Shown here one piece after another: positions 22,599-33,795 of a stretch of DNA of 64,000 bases. The notes beneath the pieces were generated by a model, which saw only the letters and a program-made list of their open reading frames with translations, did not search any database and was not told where the DNA came from. The position numbers and the translations under genes are program-made. Source of the stretch: Auanema rhodensis. Its lineage: Eukaryota > Nematoda > Chromadorea > Rhabditida > Rhabditidae. Within the stretch, counting starts at the first letter, position 1. Each line of letters opens with the position of its first letter. The stretch is from positions 6,820,001-6,884,000 of the forward strand of contig OZ059897.1 of NCBI GenBank assembly GCA_964057225.1. The letters run 5' to 3'.

Positions 22599-24402
22599 TT
22601 ACTGCAATTCTTCTTTTATTTTAACTCCATCATGATTATCATCGACATCAGCTTCTGTATCTTCTGAAAATTGAACTTCTTTTTTAACTTTAAAAGAAAA
22701 AATTCTCACCTGCTTCTTCTTCTCTTTTAAATCTTTGATAAGTTGCTCCAACATTGGCAATGAAAATAGGTTTCATTTCATCAAAACTGTTATAATTAGT
22801 AACATTATCACCAATTGTAAGTTGATAAGTAAGCCCTTGATGAGAAAATTCTTCTGAAAATTAACTTTCTTTTACTGCAATCACATAACACTTACTTTCA
22901 TAATCTATAATATATTGTATAGCATCTTCTATATGTTCGAAACCTTTTAAATTCTTGCGAGAAAATCTAGTAGTCTGTTGTTCAGCGGTAGCCCAGCTTG
23001 TGAAGACTCCCATTTTTTTACCATGAGCAACAGCATAATAGTTTTTTAGTACATTTTTGTTTAATTTAGCCATTTCTTCTGTTATTTCTTCAATTTCTAT
23101 TGGTTCCTATAATATTTTGAAAACTAAAAAATTATCCAACAAAGACTAACCTTCTGAATATCATCAGTTAAACTCGAATCTTCTTTTTTCTTTTCCGAAG
23201 AGATTTCATTGGCATCATGATTATCATCGACATCAGCTTCTGTATCTTCTGAAAATTGAACTTCTTTTTTAACTTTAAAAGAAAAAATTCTCACCTGCTT
23301 CTTCTTCTCTTTTAAATCTTTGATAAGTTGCTCCAACATTGGCAATGAAAATAGGTTTCATTTCATCAAAACTGTTATAATTAGTAACATTATCACCAAT
23401 TGTAAGTTGATAAGTAAGCCCTTGATGAGAAAATTCTTCTGAAAATTAACTTTCTTTTACTGCAATCACATAACACTTACTTTCATAATCTATAATATAT
23501 TGTATAGCATCTTCTATATGTTCGAAACCTTTTAAATTCTTGCGAGAAAATCTAGTAGTCTGTTGTTCAGCGGTAGCCCAGCTTGTGAAGACTCCCATTT
23601 TTTTACCATGAGCAACAGCATAATAGTTTTTTAGTACATTTTTGTTTAATTTAGCCATTTTTTCTGTTATTTCTTCAATTTCTATTGGTTCCTATAATAT
23701 TTTGAAAACTAAAAAATTATCCAACAAAGACTAACCTTCTGAATATCATCAGTTAAACTCGAATCTTCTTTTTTCTTTTCCGAAGAGATTTCATTGGCAT
23801 CATGATTATCATCGACATCAGCTTCTGTATCTTCTGAAAATTGAACTTCTTTTTTAACTTTAAAAGAAAAAATTCTCACCTGCTTCTTCTTCTCTTTTAA
23901 ATCTTTGATAAGTTGCTCCAACATTGGCAATGAAAATAGGTTTCATTTCATCAAAACTGTTATAATTAGTAACATTATCACCAATTGTAAGTTGATAAGT
24001 AAGCCCTTGATGAGAAAATTCTTCTGAAAATTAACTTTCTTTTACTGCAATCACATAACACTTACTTTCATATTCTGTAATATATTGTATAGCATCTTCT
24101 ATATGTTCGAAACCCTTGAATTTATTGTGAGGAAATCCAGTAGTCTGTTGTTCAGCGGTAGCCCAGCTTGTGAAGACTCCCAATTTTCTACCAACAGCAA
24201 CAGCAAAATAGTTTTTTGGTACATTTTTGTTTAATTTAGCCATTTCTTCTGTTATTTCTTCAATTTCTATTGGTTCCTATAATATTTTGAAAACTAAAAA
24301 ATTATCCAACAAAGACTAACCTTCTGAATATCATCAGTTATCTTTTCCGAAGAGATTTCAGGAAAATTGTGAGTTTTGCTTGATTCAGTCCTTGCGTCTC
24401 GG
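22599..24402 (-). CDS. Gene C1: protein with three tandem RNase H1-type hybrid-binding domains, no nuclease domain
   Basis: Splicing by eye gives about 468 residues after an unresolved 5' end. The order is a lead exon (24321-24402, SSKTHNFPEISSEKITDD), then modules. Each module has three exons with three introns in 585 bases: a domain exon starting EPIEIEEITE, a 48-residue exon starting KEFSHQGLTYQL, and a 33-residue acidic exon starting EDTEADVDDNHD. The domain exon has AVGRKLGVFTSWATAEQQ and FKGFEHIEDAIQYI, matching the RNase H1 N-terminal hybrid-binding (viroplasmin-like) fold that grips RNA-DNA hybrids. The first module is nearest the consensus; modules 2 and 3 (AHGKKMGVFTSW) are diverged and alike. 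No RNase H catalytic domain follows; the last exon ends GVKIKEELQ. A start at 24600 or 24567 (MKVTYLSEEAG) is plausible, but no donor there gives the right phase. The 48-residue segment matches no fold I know. Confidence 0.75.
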
Positions 24403-24835
24403 CTAAAAAAAAGAAATAGTTTAATATAATTTAATTATAATAAAGCAAATCACAAAGAATAATTGATGTAATCGCACGATATGGGAAAACTTTCAAATTT
24501 CTACAATTAGTGAAAACTGTTAACGACTAGTAGTACCAGCTTCTTCTGACAAATACGTTACTTTCATACCCTTATATACAAAAGAAAATTCTAATTTCAT
24601 ATAGTTCTTTTGAGAATTGATAAAGAATGAGTCGGATTGAGCTTGAATTCAAGATGAATATATAAGAAATATAAGACGAGGAGAGCTATCATGGGCGGTA
24701 CAATAACAATGATGCCTATAGCGCGAATGTCAGCTTTAAGTATATGAGGTGGGTGGTTCTAGAAGGTGCGAATGTATGAAACTCCTACCACATGACGTCA
24801 TGCTTCCAGACGGTTCCCTAAGAAATTATGAAATT
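24403..24835 (-). other. 5' region of gene C1
   Basis: The acceptor TTTTTTTTAG for the lead exon lies at 24403 upward. Further upstream, an in-frame run with ATGs at 24600 and 24567 ends at a stop near 24522 and may hold the first exon. Beyond it I see nothing. The same region recurs in the other two units. Confidence 0.4.
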
Positions 24836-24952
24836 GATTTAAAAGAGAAGAAGAAGCAGGTGAGAATTTTTTCTTTTAAAGTTAAAAAAGAAGTTCAATT
24901 TTCAGAAGATACAGAAGCTGATGTCGATGATAATCATGATGGAGTTAAAAAG
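24836..24952 (+). repeat. Inverted fragment of the gene C 3' end fused to the lysozyme arm
   Basis: Reverse complement of the last part of gene C (about 22617-22734), including an intron and the exon reading EDTEADVDDNHDGVK. At 24952/24953 it joins directly to the inverted B-promoter side of the lysozyme arm. A + strand frame (24749-24970) crosses the join but reads through a C intron, so I do not take it as a gene. Copies at 30142-30258 and 36033-36149. Confidence 0.85.
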
Positions 24953-27160
24953 TTTCAGAACAATTTTTAGAGACAAAAATTATTTTCTTCTCTTTCGCCC
25001 TCTTTCTTTCTCTCTGTCTCTCGTATATCATATTTCTATTCACTCTGCAATCTCTTCCTCATTCTGTGATAACGGAAAACAGTTAGTTGCAACACTCTTC
25101 TTATCGCAAAAAAAATCAATCTTTACAGATTGATTATCTAAAATTGGATTTATTAATTCAAACCATTGTTTTCTTTTTGTCAGGATATTGTCTTGTTTAT
25201 TAAATATGTTCATTTGTATTATTAATGTATAATTTGTGTGTTGACATCAAAGTAAGAAGCAACCGATTTTATTTGTTTACAATCAAAAATTAAATTTCAA
25301 TTTCATACATGCTGTAGAACATGCTTTAAGTATAACTAATGATATTAGATCTCAATGTTTTTACAATATTTGCTTTACATGATTAATATGTTGAATGAGT
25401 ATTTTTCTATTTTAAAATATGTTTTAGATTTTAAAAGTTTGTTAAATGAAAAATTTAAATTTGAACGCCACATAAATAGAAAAAATGAGTAAAAATATTG
25501 TTGAGAACGATTTTTTTAAGGAAATTATCATTTCAAAGCTATATCCAGATGATAGATAGAATATTCTAATTACTTTTAAAAACTTTTTTAACCTTTCTAC
25601 CCGAACCAGTATATCATAGGTTGGCAACTCGCAAAACTGGACAAGAGTGATGTACTGTATCATTACAGTATACCATGAAAACCGTCTCTACATTGAAAAG
25701 ATAAACTAATTTCAATAAATGTTACATTTATAATTGTGATTTCGTAAAATTATTAGAAAAATTTACAAGAATAAAGAACAAAATAACTTTTATTTAAATA
25801 ATAATATTTTTTTTCAAATGAATATATGTATAATAAAAATTATACAAAGAAATCCTTGTTACAAGAAATTTTACAAACAGTTGCACTCTTAGCATACTGT
25901 ACTGTGTTAACCAATTTTGATTCCCATCCACCAAAAGGCTTGAAGTTGTCCAAATTCTGAGCGGCTTCTCCAGACTGAGGAGCATTAGCATACCTCAAAT
26001 AGTTAAAATTAAATTAAATTTGAAAATTGTAAGAAATACCATAATGCAATGGGCTCTGTTCCGGTGGTTAATATAGTATGATTGGCACTTCCAGTAATAG
26101 CATTCCAATCATGTTCATTGGTATAAATTCCGATAGAAACATTCTTAATAAAAAAAATCCGAATTGACATTGAAAGTTCTATACCTTTGCTTCAGAAGTT
26201 CTAACCAAGTCTTTGATAAAGTTGAGATTCTGATTGCTATTATGACTCCAAATAGATGGAGATACAACCTGAATTACATAATTTCTCATCAATTGCTATG
26301 GGTTTTCTACCGAAATCCAGAAGAATTTGATGTAAGAATCTAAACTACATTTGGCTAATCCGGTAAACATCTCTTCAATCTGATCTTTTCCAGTCTTCGA
26401 TCCAATAGGAGCTGGGTCCATGTACACATGAGTAATAGCATCTGTAAGAAAGTGCGCGTTTTTCAATTTTTCATTTTTCCTTTTCAGACTACGAAGAGCA
26501 GTGGTGGTTGTTCAGGTAAAACATGAAAATCTTACATTGGGAAGAACTTTTGTAACTAGCACAAGCATTGTGGTCGAACATTCCCCCATTCAAAGACATA
26601 TAAGCTCTGAAAGCAACATCAGTTCGAATGAAAAATCTTTAACTACGAAGTAACCTGATGTAAAGCGAGATGACATTCTCAGCTTTTAAACAGCGAACCT
26701 GTGCTTCTGTTACTGGTTGTTTAATATCAATTCCTTGTATCTTATACTGAAATATTAAAAATGAATAAGAAAGAAGCTGAGAAGAATGGAAATACCTGAG
26801 CTGCGGCATATCCGATAAGGATGAAGTTGACCAAGATGAAGAGTTTCATTGTTTAGAACAAAGTATGACAGCTTGTTAATAGCTAGCTTCAAACTTTGGT
26901 ATATATACTCATCTTAGAATATGTTTTGATAAAAATTGCATGATATCAGTAGTATAGAAATCTCAACTGCTATCTAATCTTGCATCTAGTATATTAGATT
27001 AGCTAATTGGTTTTAACGTTTAACAGAAACATAAGCCTCCAGATAGTACATCACATCCGAACTTTGTATGTTATAACTTTACTATAGGAAGATATATATG
27101 TATATATATATTAATTTTTGGATATACACACATCATATACATTCATATCAATTGTATTAT
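24953..27160 (-). repeat. Right arm of the inverted duplication, copy 1
   Basis: Reverse complement of 18464-20693, shorter by 22 bases in a GA microsatellite. The outer end runs into a 22-base stretch at 27152-27173 that matches 25214-25235, followed by a few unmatched bases and the junction repeat at 27187. Confidence 0.92.
25840..26849 (-). CDS. lys: LYS-type lysozyme, inverse copy A2
   Basis: Complete copy of lysozyme A with all exons, introns, signal peptide and about 310 bases of upstream sequence including the GATA and TATA-like elements. Length is 1,010 bases, identical to the original. I found no change within the coding exons by eye, whereas the upstream flank has small differences (ATATATATATA against ATATAAATATA). 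It should be functional if transcribed. It lies upstream of gene C1 on the same strand, about 1.2 kb away. Confidence 0.88.
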
Positions 27161-27371
27161 TAATGTATAATTTCATTTGTTAAGTGACTGTTAAGAAAGC
27201 GAAATGATTCAACGAGAATGAACTTGATAAACACCATTTTACGTATGTATATGACTAGTTAAACCTGAATACATCTCGTTGAATTGATCTTTAACTGTTT
27301 TTCCTCCACTAACAGAAGGTTCCATGTAAAGATTAGGGCTCAACTTTGTAGATCATTTCCTTTTTATAAAG
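27161..27371. repeat. 169-bp junction repeat, copy 2, with short flanks
   Basis: The repeat proper is 27187-27355. It is followed by TTTCCTTTTTATAAAG, which replaces the natural intron end in front of the truncated B tail. Confidence 0.9.
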
Positions 27372-27679
27372 TTGGTTTTTGTAGGCATCTATACCAATGA
27401 AAATGATTGGAAAACTATAACTCAAAACACTGACCATCATGAACTGGGAGCTGGTCGTTATCCATATGGATTATGGTATCTTGTAGATTAAATTATTTTA
27501 GTTTTACTTATATTATTTTCAGGTTAGCAAATGGTACAAAAAGCGGACAAGATCCACATAGTTTAAATGGATTTAATCCTTTTGGTGGATTCACAATTAA
27601 TGATATTTGTTCTGTACAATATTCCCAAAACGAAAATATTTGTGGAATAGCTTGTAATAGAGATTTTGGTCCAAGCTAA
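27372..27679 (+). pseudogene. 5'-truncated lysozyme B tail, copy 1
   Basis: Only the last two exons of B remain, starting exactly at the exon boundary (LVFVGIYTNENDWK) and ending at the normal stop. The upstream acceptor TTTTCAG is replaced by TTTATAAAG, so AG is kept but the consensus is weakened. It lacks the signal peptide and the first half of the domain. It differs from the original by CC for CA in ATACCAATG (near 27393). Confidence 0.88.
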
Positions 27680-28238
27680 GTGAACTGTCTCATAGTTTAC
27701 GGATTTAAATTGAAATCCAACAACTTTCATATGTAGATTTTGAACATAAAGCTGATGTAGACCACTATATTCTTTTTTTTCTCCATTTGATTGCTTAATC
27801 ACTTATTGGTTTCTCAGATCCAATAGTGTAGATTTAGAGTTTGTGCTGTTTAGAATAGAATTCTATCCTCTACGGGTAATATTCTAAGTCAAAATCTAAC
27901 TTATACAGTTTGGTTTCTAATGTAAACCATTTGAAGATTGTCATTTCGACCGGAAAAGCATTAAATGAAGCAGTTGAGCTTTTAAAAACTAAGAAAATAC
28001 AGTTTTGAATCTATATTATATCATATTCATATTTTTATATTAGAAAATAAGGAGAGATGTCGAAATCATAGGTCTTCTCTGACTCACTGCAACCTGGTAC
28101 AAGAGGGACCGACAATGGAGAAGCTTCCAGACAACCTCATAAACCATTAATTGCTGGCAAACAAGCATAACACGAGTTGTAACACAACCAATGAGCTATT
28201 GAAAAGAAATGGTCCAACACCAACATATTAATGGTTGA

Positions 28239-28407
28239 ACTGTTAAGAAAGCGAAATGATTCAACGAGAATGAACTTGATAAACACCATTTTACGTATGT
28301 ATATGACTAGTTAAACCTGAATACATCTCGTTGAATTGATCTTTAACTGTTTTTCCTCCACTAACAGAAGGTTCCATGTAAAGATTAGGGCTCAACTTTG
28401 TAGATCA
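28239..28407. repeat. 169-bp junction repeat, copy 3
   Basis: Lies between the B tail flank and gene C2; spacing from copy 2 is 1,052 bases, the same as for the later pairs. Confidence 0.9.
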
Positions 28408-28489
28408 AACAAAAGCAAAAAATTATTTATTAAATATAACAAAGATAGAAGAATCACCATATACATCAATCGTACATGTGTATTTGGAA

Positions 28490-29708
28490 TTACTGCAATT
28501 CTTCTTTTATTTTAACTCCATCATGATTATCATCGACATCAGCTTCTGTATCTTCTGAAAATTGAACTTCTTTTTTAACTTTAAAAGAAAAAATTCTCAC
28601 CTGCTTCTTCTTCTCTTTTAAATCTTTGATAAGTTGCTCCAACATTGGCAATGAAAATAGGTTTCATTTCATCAAAACTGTTATAATTAGTAACATTATC
28701 ACCAATTGTAAGTTGATAAGTAAGCCCTTGATGAGAAAATTCTTCTGAAAATTAACTTTCTTTTACTGCAATCACATAACACTTACCTTCATAATCTATA
28801 ATATATTGTATAGCATCTTCTATATGTTCGAAACCTTTTAAATTCTTGCGAGAAAATCTAGTAGTCTGTTGTTCAGCGGTAGCCCAGCTTGTGAAGACTC
28901 CCATTTTTTTACCATGAGCAACAGCATAATAGTTTTTTAGTACATTTTTGTTTAATTTAGCCATTTTTTCTGTTATTTCTTCAATTTCTATTGGTTCCTA
29001 TAATATTTTGAAAACTAAAAAATTATCCAACAAAGACTAACCTTCTGAATATCATCAGTTAAACTCGAATCTTCTTTTTTCTTTTCCGAAGAGATTTCAT
29101 TGGCATCATGATTATCATCGACATCAGCTTCTGTATCTTCTGAAAATTGAACTTCTTTTTTAACTTTAAAAGAAAAAATTCTCACCTGCTTCTTCTTCTC
29201 TTTTAAATCTTTGATAAGTTGCTCCAACATTGGCAATGAAAATAGGTTTCATTTCATCAAAACTGTTATAATTAGTAACATTATCACCAATTGTAAGTTG
29301 ATAAGTAAGCCCTTGATGAGAAAATTCTTCTGAAAATTAACTTTCTTTTACTGCAATCACATAACACTTACTTTCATATTCTGTAATATATTGTATAGCA
29401 TCTTCTATATGTTCGAAACCCTTGAATTTATTGTGAGGAAATCCAGTAGTCTGTTGTTCAGCGGTAGCCCAGCTTGTGAAGACTCCCAATTTTCTACCAA
29501 CAGCAACAGCAAAATAGTTTTTTGGTACATTTTTGTTTAATTTAGCCATTTCTTCTGTTATTTCTTCAATTTCTATTGGTTCCTATAATATTTTGAAAAC
29601 TAAAAAATTATCCAACAAAGACTAACCTTCTGAATATCATCAGTTATCTTTTCCGAAGAGATTTCAGGAAAATTGTGAGTTTTGCTTGATTCAGTCCTTG
29701 CGTCTCGG
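28490..29708 (-). CDS. Gene C2: two tandem hybrid-binding domains
   Basis: Same plan as C1 but with two modules (domain exons near 29549-29373 and 28964-28788), giving about 317 residues plus the unresolved N-terminus. The first module is the consensus-like version with AVGRKLGVFTSW. The second is the diverged AHGKKMGVFTSW type and has a private change, DYEGK for DYESK. Reading frame and splice sites are preserved after loss (or before gain) of one whole 585-base module. Confidence 0.75.
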
Positions 29709-30258
29709 CTAAAAAAAAGAAATAGTTTAATATAATTTAATTATAATAAAGCAAATCACAAAGAATAATTGATGTAATCGCACGATATGGGAAAACTTTC
29801 AAATTTCTACAATTAGTGAAAACTGTTAACGACTAGTAGTACCAGCTTCTTCTGACAAATACGTTACTTTCATACCCTTATATACAAAAGAAAATTCTAA
29901 TTTCATATAGTTCTTTTGAGAATTGATAAAGAATGAGTCGGATTGAGCTTGAATTCAAGATGAATATATAAGAAATATAAGACGAGGAGAGCTATCATGG
30001 GCGGTACAATAACAATGATGCCTATAGCGCGAATGTCAGCTTTAAGTATATGAGGTGGGTGGTTCTAGAAGGTGCGAATGTATGAAACTCCTACCACATG
30101 ACGTCATGCTTCCAGACGGTTCCCTAAGAAATTATGAAATTGATTTAAAAGAGAAGAAGAAGCAGGTGAGAATTTTTTCTTTTAAAGTTAAAAAAGAAGT
30201 TCAATTTTCAGAAGATACAGAAGCTGATGTCGATGATAATCATGATGGAGTTAAAAAG

Positions 30259-32466
30259 TTTCAGAACAATTTTTAGAGACAAAAATTATTTTCTTCTCTT
30301 TCGCCCTCTTTCTTTCTCTCTGTCTCTCGTATATCATATTTCTATTCACTCTGCAATCTCTTCCTCATTCTGTGATAACGGAAAACAGTTAGTTGCAACA
30401 CTCTTCTTATCGCAAAAAAAATCAATCTTTACAGATTGATTATCTAAAATTGGATTTATTAATTCAAACCATTGTTTTCTTTTTGTCAGGATATTGTCTT
30501 GTTTATTAAATATGTTCATTTGTATTATTAATGTATAATTTGTGTGTTGACATCAAAGTAAGAAGCAACCGATTTTATTTGTTTACAATCAAAAATTAAA
30601 TTTCAATTTCATACATGCTGTAGAACATGCTTTAAGTATAACTAATGATATTAGATCTCAATGTTTTTACAATATTTGCTTTACATGATTAATATGTTGA
30701 ATGAGTATTTTTCTATTTTAAAATATGTTTTAGATTTTAAAAGTTTGTTAAATGAAAAATTTAAATTTGAACGCCACATAAATAGAAAAAATGAGTAAAA
30801 ATATTGTTGAGAACGATTTTTTTAAGGAAATTATCATTTCAAAGCTATATCCAGATGATAGATAGAATATTCTAATTACTTTTAAAAACTTTTTTAACCT
30901 TTCTACCCGAACCAGTATATCATAGGTTGGCAACTCGCAAAACTGGACAAGAGTGATGTACTGTATCATTACAGTATACCATGAAAACCGTCTCTACATT
31001 GAAAAGATAAACTAATTTCAATAAATGTTACATTTATAATTGTGATTTCGTAAAATTATTAGAAAAATTTACAAGAATAAAGAACAAAATAACTTTTATT
31101 TAAATAATAATATTTTTTTTCAAATGAATATATGTATAATAAAAATTATACAAAGAAATCCTTGTTACAAGAAATTTTACAAACAGTTGCACTCTTAGCA
31201 TACTGTACTGTGTTAACCAATTTTGATTCCCATCCACCAAAAGGCTTGAAGTTGTCCAAATTCTGAGCGGCTTCTCCAGACTGAGGAGCATTAGCATACC
31301 TCAAATAGTTAAAATTAAATTAAATTTGAAAATTGTAAGAAATACCATAATGCAATGGGCTCTGTTCCGGTGGTTAATATAGTATGATTGGCACTTCCAG
31401 TAATAGCATTCCAATCATGTTCATTGGTATAAATTCCGATAGAAACATTCTTAATAAAAAAAATCCGAATTGACATTGAAAGTTCTATACCTTTGCTTCA
31501 GAAGTTCTAACCAAGTCTTTGATAAAGTTGAGATTCTGATTGCTATTATGACTCCAAATAGATGGAGATACAACCTGAATTACATAATTTCTCATCAATT
31601 GCTATGGGTTTTCTACCGAAATCCAGAAGAATTTGATGTAAGAATCTAAACTACATTTGGCTAATCCGGTAAACATCTCTTCAATCTGATCTTTTCCAGT
31701 CTTCGATCCAATAGGAGCTGGGTCCATGTACACATGAGTAATAGCATCTGTAAGAAAGTGCGCGTTTTTCAATTTTTCATTTTTCCTTTTCAGACTACGA
31801 AGAGCAGTGGTGGTTGTTCAGGTAAAACATGAAAATCTTACATTGGGAAGAACTTTTGTAACTAGCACAAGCATTGTGGTCGAACATTCCCCCATTCAAA
31901 GACATATAAGCTCTGAAAGCAACATCAGTTCGAATGAAAAATCTTTAACTACGAAGTAACCTGATGTAAAGCGAGATGACATTCTCAGCTTTTAAACAGC
32001 GAACCTGTGCTTCTGTTACTGGTTGTTTAATATCAATTCCTTGTATCTTATACTGAAATATTAAAAATGAATAAGAAAGAAGCTGAGAAGAATGGAAATA
32101 CCTGAGCTGCGGCATATCCGATAAGGATGAAGTTGACCAAGATGAAGAGTTTCATTGTTTAGAACAAAGTATGACAGCTTGTTAATAGCTAGCTTCAAAC
32201 TTTGGTATATATACTCATCTTAGAATATGTTTTGATAAAAATTGCATGATATCAGTAGTATAGAAATCTCAACTGCTATCTAATCTTGCATCTAGTATAT
32301 TAGATTAGCTAATTGGTTTTAACGTTTAACAGAAACATAAGCCTCCAGATAGTACATCACATCCGAACTTTGTATGTTATAACTTTACTATAGGAAGATA
32401 TATATGTATATATATATTAATTTTTGGATATACACACATCATATACATTCATATCAATTGTATTAT
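30259..32466 (-). repeat. Right arm of the inverted duplication, copy 2
   Basis: Corresponds to 24953-27160 at an offset of 5,306 bases, with no length change that I could see. Confidence 0.9.
31146..32155 (-). CDS. lys: LYS-type lysozyme, inverse copy A3
   Basis: Complete copy of lysozyme A on the - strand, 1,010 bases, with promoter. All exons and splice sites are present and no coding change was seen. Confidence 0.88.
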
Positions 32467-32492
32467 TAATGTATAATTTCATTTGTTAAGTG

Positions 32493-32661
32493 ACTGTTAA
32501 GAAAGCGAAATGATTCAACGAGAATGAACTTGATAAACACCATTTTACGTATGTATATGACTAGTTAAACCTGAATACATCTCGTTGAATTGATCTTTAA
32601 CTGTTTTTCCTCCACTAACAGAAGGTTCCATGTAAAGATTAGGGCTCAACTTTGTAGATCA
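32493..32661. repeat. 169-bp junction repeat, copy 4
   Basis: Joins the inverse lysozyme arm to the second truncated B tail. Confidence 0.9.
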
Positions 32662-32677
32662 TTTCCTTTTTATAAAG

Positions 32678-32985
32678 TTGGTTTTTGTAGGCATCTATAC
32701 CAATGAAAATGATTGGAAAACTATAACTCAAAACACTGACCATCATGAACTGGGAGCTGGTCGTTATCCATATGGATTATGGTATCTTGTAGATTAAATT
32801 ATTTTAGTTTTACTTATATTATTTTCAGGTTAGCAAATGGTACAAAAAGCGGACAAGATCCACATAGTTTAAATGGATTTAATCCTTTTGGTGGATTCAC
32901 AATTAATGATATTTGTTCTGTACAATATTCCCAAAACGAAAATATTTGTGGAATAGCTTGTAATAGAGATTTTGGTCCAAGCTAA
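32678..32985 (+). pseudogene. 5'-truncated lysozyme B tail, copy 2
   Basis: Same structure and the same CC variant as the first tail, offset 5,306 bases. Confidence 0.88.
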
Positions 32986-33544
32986 GTGAACTGTCTCATA
33001 GTTTACGGATTTAAATTGAAATCCAACAACTTTCATATGTAGATTTTGAACATAAAGCTGATGTAGACCACTATATTCTTTTTTTTCTCCATTTGATTGC
33101 TTAATCACTTATTGGTTTCTCAGATCCAATAGTGTAGATTTAGAGTTTGTGCTGTTTAGAATAGAATTCTATCCTCTACGGGTAATATTCTAAGTCAAAA
33201 TCTAACTTATACAGTTTGGTTTCTAATGTAAACCATTTGAAGATTGTCATTTCGACCGGAAAAGCATTAAATGAAGCAGTTGAGCTTTTAAAAACTAAGA
33301 AAATACAGTTTTGAATCTATATTATATCATATTCATATTTTTATATTAGAAAATAAGGAGAGATGTCGAAATCATAGGTCTTCTCTGACTCACTGCAACC
33401 TGGTACAAGAGGGACCGACAATGGAGAAGCTTCCAGACAACCTCATAAACCATTAATTGCTGGCAAACAAGCATAACACGAGTTGTAACACAACCAATGA
33501 GCTATTGAAAAGAAATGGTCCAACACCAACATATTAATGGTTGA

Positions 33545-33713
33545 ACTGTTAAGAAAGCGAAATGATTCAACGAGAATGAACTTGATAAACACCATTTTAC
33601 GTATGTATATGACTAGTTAAACCTGAATACATCTCGTTGAATTGATCTTTAACTGTTTTTCCTCCACTAACAGAAGGTTCCATGTAAAGATTAGGGCTCA
33701 ACTTTGTAGATCA
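33545..33713. repeat. 169-bp junction repeat, copy 5
   Basis: Precedes gene C3. Confidence 0.9.
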
Positions 33714-33795
33714 AACAAAAGCAAAAAATTATTTATTAAATATAACAAAGATAGAAGAATCACCATATACATCAATCGTACATGTGTATTTGGAA

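Noticed and set aside
24749-24970. 73-codon + strand frame containing EDTEADVDDNHD, repeated in each unit
   Set aside because: It runs through a gene C intron in an inverted fragment and crosses a rearrangement join; it is a by-product of the inversion.
25442-25663. 73-codon - strand frame in each inverse arm (and + strand at 19961-20182)
   Set aside because: It lies in the spacer downstream of lysozyme A with no family match; identical copies only reflect the duplication.
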